Source: Hydnum rufescens UP504
Taxonomy: Eukaryota; Basidiomycota; Agaricomycetes; Cantharellales; Hydnaceae
Length of the DNA stretch: 13,825 nucleotides
Direction of reading: 5' to 3'
Assembly (NCBI GenBank): GCA_014904985.1
Contig: MU129006.1
Location: 4,354 to 18,178, forward strand
Numbering within the stretch: the first letter of the stretch is position 1; every line of letters begins with the position of its first letter. The notes below the pieces were generated by a model. That model was not told the origin of the DNA. It ran no database searches and was given only the letters and a program-made list of their open reading frames with translations. Both the position numbers and the translations under genes were made by a program. Shown in pieces: positions 1 to 8,008 of this stretch.

Positions 1-43
1 AGGCGGCCAGGAACAAGACAGGTACTAGCGTGGTAACTCGGAA

Positions 44-1843
44 TCAAAGGAAATGAAAGAGAAATGAAACGTGACAGAAGAACTCGGAAGCAAACGGAAA
101 CAAGAAGAAATAAACTGACGGAGCCCGGAGAGCACCAGAGACAAATCGGAAGCAAACCAGAGAGGGGTGATGCACTCTCATCAGTGAATCAATTTGGCCC
201 TCGTTTGGGCGCTTCAGAGACAGAGCTGCTGCCATAAAGACTGCCATGTCAGCCACATAGGTGGTTGGAAAGACATCTGTTGTGACAAAGACCGGAGTAT
301 GAGGCAGCCGATGGTCTCTGTGATCTCCAAATGCACTCGTGTGCCCTTGGAACAAACTTGGGTGATCTCCAATCGAACTCGCGCGATCTCCAACCGAACT
401 CATCTCCAACCGAACTCGCACGATCTCCAACCGAACCCGCACGATCTCCAACCGAACCCGCACGATCTCCAACCAAACTCGTGCGATCTCCAACCAAACC
501 CACGCGATCTCCAACTAAACTCGCGCGATCTCCAACCGAACTCGCATGATCTCCAGCTGAACTCATGCGATCTCCAAGCAAACTCGTGTGATCTCCAATC
601 GATGTGTAATGACGAAATTGGGCAGGGTAGGTAGAGCTGAGAGAATTTCGGGGTATTTTGGCGGGATGCTGGTTGACTACAGGGCTAGGAGGCCGTTTCG
701 AAATTGGTAATTGGGAGGCCAGCTCTAACTTCCGCCTCTCATCCGCAAAAACCACATCATCTATGGTCTGGACAGTAGAGAGACGAGCAAGAACCCTCTT
801 TGTATCTTTGACACTTATCTCCGTGGTAGAAATTGACCGCCATCGCCACTCATCGAAAGTAGGGTGCCAGAGTCCAATCCGTTCGTCTGGAAGTACGATC
901 CCAGCATCCAGTATTGCACCCAGGTGTTGGTGCAGTTTCAGAATGGGCCACTCTGTTCCGACATCAAGGTCAATGTGAACAGGTCCATCGGTGTTCTATA
1001 TCAAGAGACCAATAATGGTCAGGCGAAGTTCACATTAATTTATTGACTGAAAATCATACAGAAGTCCAAACCACTAAAGTAATTTGGCGTAAAACATGGG
1101 CTTTATGAATACGCTCCACCTCTTCCTGAGAAGGCAGCACCACCGTGGGGGTAGGTTTCGCCCGATTCAAGCCCCAGTCTGGCGGAATCGCACGACTGTA
1201 CCCCCTCAGTTGAGGAGGGACTGCAGTACTACTTCCTGTTGGGGGTACATCACTGGGAAGGGGCAATGGGTGGGAATCGGGTGAGGAATAAGACCTGGCT
1301 ACATGGCTGGCGCTCGGCAAGGCTGTCTGAGAGCTGAATGGATGCGCAGCGGTAAAAACGGAGGCTGAGGAATTGAGTAGAATCGGGCGCGCATGGGCCA
1401 CACACTCAGAGGCCCCAGCAGCCTGAGCCGCAAGACAGTGTGTCCTGCACTGGTGCCGAGAGCACTTTTGATGTGCCTTGCGCGGCTTACCATTCTTGAG
1501 AGAACAGCCCGGTTCCGCACAGTCGTGACCACGTTCAGATGTGGCAGTAGACATTGACTCTGCCATTGCAATCTTGATACGGTGATCCTCTGGGAATTTT
1601 TCAATATCAATCTTCTCGGTGCGCCAGTAGAAATGTTTCGCCGTATTCTTGCACTAATAAGAAAGACTTGCATGAGATGATGTCGATGATGTAAAGAAAA
1701 GACACACAAATTGGTAGTATCTCCCAGCATTCAGAGGTTTGGTCTTGCTGGAGCAGAGTAGAACGGTCCAAGATGACCGCCACATCCAGATTCCGAACAT
1801 TGAAGTAGCGCAGGAGGCTGGGGAGGTGCAAGTGCACAGCAAT
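44..1843 (-). pseudogene. Cys/His-cluster protein gene, unknown function, frame broken in a minisatellite
   Basis: I read three exons: about 1843-1706, 1653-1060 and 995 downward. The introns are 1705-1654 (52 nt) and 1059-996 (64 nt, phase 0, joining ...LVVWTS to NTDGPVHIDL...). The middle exon encodes a probable zinc-binding cluster C-x4-C-x13-C-x4-C-x3-C-x10-C-x2-H, starting 16 codons after the ATG at 1566. The next exon has a WP-containing segment (TEWPILKLHQHL, LWHPTFDEWRWR). Then comes a 7-residue repeat of the type GDRASSV from the 21-bp minisatellite, followed by a segment with FPTTYVADM that lies in another frame because of a 5-bp deletion near 401. I recall this Cys-cluster plus WP layout from uncharacterised basidiomycete proteins but cannot name the family. 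The true start is not resolved: no ATG is evident in the first exon and an upstream exon is likely. The stop at 44-46 belongs to the shifted frame. The splice joints are good; the function is unknown. Confidence 0.5.
364..605. repeat. 21-bp minisatellite, about 12 units
   Basis: Units follow gatctccaaccgaactcgcac with scattered substitutions. One junction at about 396-406 lacks 5 bp of a unit. Since 21 bp is 7 codons, the array reads as a heptapeptide repeat on the minus strand inside the Cys/His-cluster gene. It also leaves the other frames open, which produces spurious ORFs. Confidence 0.9.
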
Positions 1844-1993
1844 TCAGTAGTATCCATTACAAGCCAAAAGTCCAAGAACAATGGAGGCGAAGCAAGAGAA
1901 AATTTGAGTGTACTAAAAGTATCCCAAACTGGAAGGCAGAGCACAGGCCAAACACCTGGAAGGGCCCCTGATGAGGTGCGGCATATGCCAAGT

Positions 1994-2034
1994 CCCAATC
2001 CCAATCCCAATCCTAATCCTAATCCCAATCCCAG
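1994..2034. repeat. Hexanucleotide microsatellite (cccaat/cctaat)
   Basis: About 6.5 tandem copies of cccaat with two cctaat variants. It lies in non-coding sequence upstream of the minus-strand Cys/His-cluster gene. The unit is not the fungal telomere repeat TTAGGG. Confidence 0.85.
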
Positions 2035-2282
2035 CCGATCAGGGATTCTCACAAGCACCAATCCCTGACTCTAAAGCTGTTAGGGGATTTCGGGCATTGC
2101 CGGCGCCTAGTTTGGCCATTTTTCCACCTTCTGTATATTGGACTGCATGCAAGATCTTTAATTCTCAAAACATACATGGGATGGTGGAGAATACTTGCAA
2201 TGGCTTGAACAAGTGACAAGTCTGGAGGGTATAATGAGTATAGCCCATAGCAATGTCACCTGAGGCAATCAACTCTGGGTAG

Positions 2283-2327
2283 CTAGTTAGCTAGGATATT
2301 CTCTATAGGTGTATCTTAGCTAACTAG
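2283..2327. repeat. 11-bp perfect inverted repeat
   Basis: Arm ctagttagcta at 2283-2293 is the exact reverse complement of tagctaactag at 2317-2327, with a 23-nt spacer. It lies in a geneless stretch (about 2100-2790) and could be a transposon or MITE remnant. I found no partner repeat elsewhere. Confidence 0.6.
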
Positions 2328-2439
2328 GTGTAATCTATATGAGGTTGCTTGTAATACTCTCCATTATCCAGCTTGAAAAATTGGGCCTCCCAGGACCTAT
2401 TTTTTGGTTCTGGGTCCCCCTTGAAAAAGGTGGGGGTTT

Positions 2440-2455
2440 GGGGGCAGTAGCCCCC
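2440..2455. repeat. Short GC hairpin, stem gggggc/gccccc
   Basis: A 6-bp perfect stem with loop agta, embedded in G-rich sequence (gggggtttgggggc). Similar G-rich hairpins occur in dispersed non-autonomous repeats of fungi, but I cannot assign a family. Confidence 0.45.
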
Positions 2456-2530
2456 GAGAAGCTCTGGGGTGCCTAGGTCCAGGTAAGCCCAAAGTGGCCC
2501 TTGGGATGCTTCTGGTAGGGGATGGTGAGC

Positions 2531-2640
2531 TTTGTTCTGGAATCAAATGGCCTTAGCTTGCTTTTGTTCTGGAATCAAACTGTCTGCCTGGAAAAAGCTT
2601 GCTATCACCTTCCTTAGCTTGCCAATACCTTCCTTAGCTC
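2531..2640. repeat. Short direct repeats in geneless sequence
   Basis: tttgttctggaatcaaa occurs at 2531-2547 and 2563-2579 (period 32). accttccttagct occurs at 2607-2619 and 2627-2639 (period 20). These look like fragments of a degenerate local repeat. I see nothing gene-like between 2100 and 2790. Confidence 0.6.
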
Positions 2641-2790
2641 CCCCAACCTTGCCAAGTGACCTTGTAGCACAGGAACAAAGCTGCTCCCCAATGTTATTTT
2701 GACACTAGTAGGTCAATTCCCAAGTAATAGGGACTACTACAATGGTACAGGTACAGGTTTGCTTGTTCTACTGGTTCTTTACCCCCCCCA

Positions 2791-3794
2791 TTGCTTGATG
2801 TCTGTTTTACAGATGCAAAAGTGGACATGTTGGACTTATTTTCACCCAACAACCACAAACTGGCCATGGGTAAGTGGACACTGAAGCATGATGTCCAGTT
2901 TAGGGACAGCAAGCTACTCTGTAATTGTTTTGTTTTTGGTGAGTGCTGCCTTCTTTTTTTTTTTCTACCTCTCATGCCATGACTCCAACAGCAAAACTCT
3001 GCCAGGTCCCAATGGGTATGAACTGGGGAAAAGAGTTTTATGCATGCAGGAGAAACAATAAGTGCAAATTTTTATGTGTGTCCACCATCTCCTGTTGTTT
3101 GTTTGCTCATCTGTTTTTCATTTCAGTCTGGGTGTGTGTTTTCTCAACCTCACAGTTTTACAATCACTCAATTTTGTGTGTTGTGAAGGCCACCCAGCCT
3201 GACACAGACAGTGCTGAGAGTGACAACAATGCCAATGATATTCAGGAGGAGGGGGCTGCTGCATCAGACACTCTGATGGAGGAGTCCATGATACCTAGTG
3301 AGTGTGTAACAGATTATTCATCATGTGCACCTCAATTGTTATATTCCAGGTTCGCCTTTGATGCAGCTGCCCTGGCATGCAGTTCTCAACCATCTGGACA
3401 TCACACCCTCCAAAAAACATTGTCACACTCAAAGTTGTCATTGTCATCCTTGAAGCTGTTGTCATCCCACTCCAAGCAATCATTGCCACCCTCTAAGCCC
3501 TCAGCAGCCCCATATGAGTCTAATTTGGTCCCTTCGCCCTTGGTCACAGTGGAAGGAGGTGCAAATATGCCCTGAACTCTAGAGGTTTGCCCCACAATCT
3601 TAATTTATTTCATTATGAGTTTCTCACAATTCCATTCATAACAGACTAGTTTTATGCTTGAGCAACTGAGACTTGAGCTGACCAATATCTGGTTAGACGT
3701 AGCCTCACTTTGGCATGAAATGGTTGGCCTGCACCAGGACATATCTAGCATGGCCGACATCATCACAGAACTCTGTATTTGCCTCACTGAGTAA
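2791..3794 (+). pseudogene. GRF-type zinc finger protein with C-terminal coiled-coil-like segment, one internal TGA
   Basis: Splicing 2939-2991 (53 nt, GTGAGT...CAG) and 3076-3126 (51 nt) in frame gives LLCNC...GMNWGKEFYAC...KCKFLFW. This matches the GRF zinc finger pattern CxC ... GxNxGrxFyxC ... CxFFxW in order and spacing. GRF fingers bind single-stranded or structured nucleic acid in several DNA-processing enzymes. After the finger come an acidic linker (DTDSAESDN, IQEEGAAASD) and a Ser/Lys-rich tract. A phase-0 intron at 3585-3644 (60 nt) leads to a Leu-rich, heptad-like end (MLEQLRLELTNIWLDV) and the TAA at 3792-3794. An in-frame TGA at 3573-3575 precedes that last intron. An optional 66-nt in-frame intron may lie at 3132-3197. 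The start is unresolved: the frame opens at 2791 and upstream exons are possible. The GRF finger is a solid motif call; whether the gene still works is doubtful. Confidence 0.55.
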
Positions 3795-3928
3795 CTCACA
3801 CTGTACATGTTGCCTTGGAGATTGCCACTTCTTCATGTACATCTACTTAGACTCTCATCTTGAATGTTTTTTTCTCTTCTCTCTCATGCTTTTGCCTGGA
3901 TTTAATCATTTCCTGGTCTTGCCATCAG

Positions 3929-6900
3929 TTTGCAATGTCCATATTACATTGGAATCTCATACTTGAATCAATCTATCCTGAGTGGCTTTCCAAAATTGAT
4001 GAGTCAAGTCCCATTAACTCTCATAAGGACAACTGGTGGCAATTGTGTCTCAACATCTTGATGAACAGCCAACCCTATGAAGGGCCAGGGTGCTGGCATT
4101 GCATAGGAGCCTTGAACTCACTCAAATGGGAGCCTATCAATGGGCATCTGCATGGATGACATGATGGATGCCAAAATTTCCCCATATCAACTCCATCTTC
4201 ATCAACACAACAACCTTCTGTCAGTAACATCTTGAAATTGCATGCCTCTTCCCTTCAGAGTCAATGTGATGGGAACCATATCTTCCACGTATCTGCTGCC
4301 TCCATGTCAACACTGGGACTGTCTGCCAGTGCATCCTCAAATCCCCATACATCTTCCTATTGTGCTGATATTCAGACAGCTACTGCTTCATTGTGCTCAC
4401 AAAGTCAGGCACATCATGATCCCCAGACTTTGCCCCCTTTTCCCTCAAATGCTGTCTCCACTCATCTCCACCCTGGAGCATTGCTGCAGGGATCACAGCA
4501 TTCTCAAAAGAAGGTGGACCATCCCACAACTATGGGGTTGTGCCTCCCCTCTGATCCTTCAGTGATCAGAGACTTCCTTCACAATGTGATTGGTGTGTTG
4601 TCAATCAATCCTTCACCAGATTCCACATTTCTACCTTCTCTGAGCCCTGTTTCCCAGTGTCTGCTTTCCTGTTCAAGCCATAAACACCCATGACACCCTA
4701 GTGGTCTTGATGCTCAAGCAGAACTTGAGCAAGTTGGATTTGGCTCATCATTTCTTGAAACTATAGGAATCCCTCCAACATTTCCAGTTTCCCATTTCCC
4801 CCCCAATACACTCCCTGTGGAGCAGATTCGCATGCCTCCCATAATCCCCCAAAAACCAAGGCTCCATGAGAGACATGGGAAACTATGATGGGACATTAAT
4901 TCTGGTGAGACATGGCTCTATAGGCCAATTACTACTACCTCAGCTCATTTGTCCCTCAATGCTGCCTCATCTCCTGGCCTTGCTGTTGAGGAGCCAGCCA
5001 AGGATGCATGTTTGACTAACAATGCTGACCCTGTTATGATGATTAACTCTACATTATCAGCAGACAACTATGTGCCCTGGAGCCCTATTGCAACATTAGA
5101 GAATGACAGGCTAAACCAGCTATTTACTGCCAAGTCTGTCATGTCAATGAAGCAATCCAAGTCCACCTCCTCCAAATCTCATGGAACCTTGGCCCAGTGA
5201 TGGAACAATCTCATCCCTTGCCTTATCCCTGTGTTTTCCAGGTGGGTTGCAACCACAAACTGGGATGGCAGGAAGCCTTTCGATGCTAACTTGCCTGTTT
5301 GCAATGGCAGTAGCAGCTGTAGTTTGAGAATCTTGAAAATTACATGCATTTGTCTTAAATGTATGTTCAAATGAATAACATGGGGTATCAGCACTAATCC
5401 CATCATTTTCCCTGTAGCTATTCATAACATCACTTTGAATGTATGCAACTGCTGCCCAGCAGCATTTCATCTCCTTGAACTTGGCCTTTTCCCATCAGCC
5501 CCAGTGCATCCAACACTTGCTGTTGATCTAGACCTCCTTGACTTGACATCAACAATCTTCAAGGCAGAACAACCAAATATACATGGGTGGACCAATTCAT
5601 TACAGTTGTTTTTGCATAAACAAGGACATGTTCTAGACAGTGATGTATGGATCCTTTGAGTCTCTAAATGGCCCTTCCTCTTAAAGGTTCTCTGGATAGG
5701 ATACACTATGATGGCAATTTGGCAAGGCTATTCAATATTACAACATCTTGGTTAGTTTGATGGAGGAGGTTGTGAACAATGCAGTAGTACTGGCCAGAAA
5801 AGGGAAACAATTCAATGCAGATCCTAGTTTTCCTCTTCCTGACCAATCCCAATGAGTCAGTGAAACAGGCCCTATATTATCTGCTCCACCATTTTTGGCT
5901 CCTTCATTGTCAGTCCCTGTGTCCTTGGTTCTGTCATCTGCAACTCCTTTGTCTTTGGCCCCTTCATCCATGACTTCTTCATCTGTGACTCCTTTGTCTT
6001 TGGCTCCTTCATCCTCAGCCCCTTCATCATTGGTGTTTTCATCCTCCATTCCATCATCTTTGGCTCCTTTGTCCATGACCCCTTTGTCCATGACTCCTTT
6101 GTCTGCAACTCCTTTGTCCATGACTCCTTTGTCCATGACTCCTTTGTCTCCAGCTCCTTCATCCACAACTCCTTTGTCCATGACCCCTTTGTCCATGACT
6201 CCTTTGTCCATGACTCCTTTGTCTGTGACTCCTTTGTCTGCGACTCCTTCATCTGCAACTCCTTCATTCATGACTCTTTTGTCTGTACTCCTTTGTCCAC
6301 AACTCCTTTGTCCACAACTCCTTCATCCATGACTCCTTTGTCTGTGACTCCTTCATCTGCGACTCCTTTGTCCGCGACTCCTTCATCCGTGACTCCATCC
6401 ATGACTCCTTTGTCTTTGGCTCCATCACCATCACCCATTTCACCCACATTAGAAACACTAGCAGCAAACCCATGAACTTGTTCATATCACATGGATCTGG
6501 ATGATCACAAACCAACTTTGAACAACACCTGCCCCAGCATTTTCCTTCAATATCACTGCCCAGCATGTTTTGGAGGAAGAGAATATCCAAATGATGGCCA
6601 GTACGTATCTGTTTGTTCTTTGTATGATAGAGATTCTAACCAGTACTCAGGCCCTGTGTCTTCATTGCTGGAGATGGCTGTGCTACCCAACAGTGACAAT
6701 ATGATAGACATGGCCAGCAAGATCACCCACTTGGAAACCCAGTCCCATGAGATCTCTTTCTGTCAACATCAGAGACTGCTGCCATGAACATGTACTACAT
6801 GGACACCAAGGCAGCATGAAGTCTGCAGCTGCGAGACATTCCCGTAATGTCCATGAGAATGGAATGGCTGTTATTAACAATGTCATTGATTGATGTGAGG

Positions 6901-7568
6901 ACTCCTACCTTGTGGTGAAGGATTATTGCATCAAGGCATCCAAGGACTACTCAGACAAAGGGCTTAATGTACTGGTCTGTTGGCATAATAGCATCATCTG
7001 GTTCATCAATATGGGCCCTGATGGTGAGAAACAATATTTTATGCTCACAATGATACAGAAGCTTATGGGGGAACTTCCTGAGTCATTCACTGTTGGGTTC
7101 TTTTATGACATTATATGCACTATGCATTGTGAGATGGAATGTGTACATCCTTTACTCTCTTGCTGGTGGATGCCAATAACTGATTCTATGTAACAGTGGC
7201 AGCTTTTGCCACAGTGCCTTCTATGTCTCAAATTTTCAACTCCTGTTTTTCACTCGTATGGCCATCAATGGCCTTGTCATTTGTCATACCATCCCTACAA
7301 GAATCCTGATTTTGGTTGCACTGATGGTGAAGCATGTGAGAGAGAATGGAATCTCCTTAATGGGATCATTCCAAGGTGTTGTATCTCAGGTGTAAGTCCA
7401 ATCTGTCCATCCATCTTCCTCTCAGAAATTGAGACAAGCTGAGCATGTTATGCTGCATTATAGTTCCATCATCGTTTATTTGTAATCAACTCCAAACAAG
7501 CATATATTGATGGGCAGCAGCTCCTTAAGCTTGGAAGTCAGGCTGGTCAGCCAATTATCCATGTCTAA
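3929..7568 (+). pseudogene. Old KDZ-family DNA transposase, CxC1-like type, with ten internal TGA codons
   Basis: Reading frame 2 runs from a likely acceptor at 3928 to 5360, interrupted only by TGA at 4157, 4691, 4886 and 5198. Its first part (3929-4159, with GPGCWHCIGALNSLKW) is unrecognised, and a Ser-rich stretch follows. KDZ similarity starts at 5201: WNNLIPCLIPVF, then an intron at 5361-5417, then VCNCCPAAFHLLELGLFP...HPTLAVDL, the CxC1-like cluster. Next are the repeat-filled linker, CPACFGG at 6557-6577, and a 50-nt intron at 6601-6650 leading to catalytic D1 in FIAGDGC. D2 lies in FFYDII (7107-7109). FHSYGHQWPC and DGEACEREW supply the E region (about 7329-7340). An intron at 7392-7463 leads to SG|FHHRLFVINSKQ. 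The coiled-coil and C-terminal parts present in the minus-strand copy are absent. Further internal stops are TGA at 5853, 6473, 6694, 6748, 6817 and 6891, and TAA at 7191. Frameshifts lie near 6286 and 6830. It cannot be functional as it stands. Confidence 0.75.
5895..6415 (+). repeat. 15-bp coding minisatellite, pentapeptide (M/A/V/S)TPLS
   Basis: More than 30 units close to atgactcctttgtcc. They read as Thr-Pro-Leu-Ser or Thr-Pro-Ser-Ser pentapeptides in the plus-strand KDZ linker, between the CxC1-like cluster and CPACFGG. Near 6286 one unit lacks a base (tctgtactcct instead of tctgtgactcct), shifting the frame. The opposite strand stays open too, giving long artefactual MDKGV-type ORFs. 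Confidence 0.9.
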
Positions 7569-7755
7569 TTAGATATCATTAGCCTTGCATTTATCTAGTC
7601 TAATAAGATACATTTCCATGGGGGCCCCTAGGGACCCCTCATGTATGATTATCATCCGTGCCCATATGCTGAGGGGCCCCCACTCTTGATGTAGGGGCCC
7701 CAGGGGCCCCACAGCCATGTTTAAGGCCTAGAAATGGCCTCGGACCCTACTCCGA
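7569..7755. other. Geneless GC-rich spacer with ggggcccc palindromes
   Basis: This lies between the ends of the convergent KDZ genes. It holds several runs of ggggcccc or cccctaggg (for example 7620-7640 and 7674-7712). No open frame with credible protein sequence was seen. Confidence 0.5.
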
Positions 7756-7900
7756 AGGGGCCCCTGCATGTGCAGCAGGGGCCCTGTGTGCATGGCAGGG
7801 GCCCCTGTGTGCATGGCAGGGCCCCTGTGTGCATGGCAGGGGCCCCTGTGTGTACAGCAGGGGCCCCTGTGTGTACAGCAGGGGCCCCTGTGCATATGGC
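7756..7900. repeat. 20-21-bp tandem repeat with palindromic core aggggcccct
   Basis: Seven units begin at about 7756, 7776, 7797, 7818, 7838, 7859 and 7880. The consensus is aggggcccctgtgtgcatggc, and two units end in tgtacagc. Each full unit holds the self-complementary core aggggcccct. The array sits about 110 bp beyond the 3' end of the minus-strand KDZ gene and is not coding. Confidence 0.9.
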
Positions 7901-8008
7901 CCAAGTCTCTAAGAGTGGAGTCCCCTTCTTAGAGTTCAATATAGGGACGGACAAACTAGGTATTGATATAGTAGTACACATAGTAAAAAGATATCTAGAG
8001 TCAAGGAA

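Noticed and set aside
194..634. Plus-strand ORFs across the 21-bp minisatellite
   Set aside because: The 21-bp unit keeps several frames open without selection. The minus-strand frame connects to real domains.
1994..2034. Telomere-like repeat
   Set aside because: The unit is cccaat/cctaat, whose complement is attggg/attagg. It is not TTAGGG, and it covers only about 40 bp.
1739..2068. Plus-strand ORF of 109 codons
   Set aside because: It overlaps the probable first exon of the minus-strand gene on the other strand and ends in the hexamer repeat. No domain was recognised.
3298..3349. 52-nt intron in the GRF gene
   Set aside because: The donor and acceptor look good, but removing it shifts the frame into an early stop. 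Unspliced reading, or a weak 48-nt donor at 3302, keeps the Ser/Lys-rich frame.
5738..6590. Minus-strand MDKGV/TKESW repeat proteins
   Set aside because: They are antisense shadows of the 15-bp repeat inside the plus-strand KDZ linker.
7756..7900. CRISPR-like array
   Set aside because: The units are contiguous with no unique spacers, and the organism is a eukaryote.
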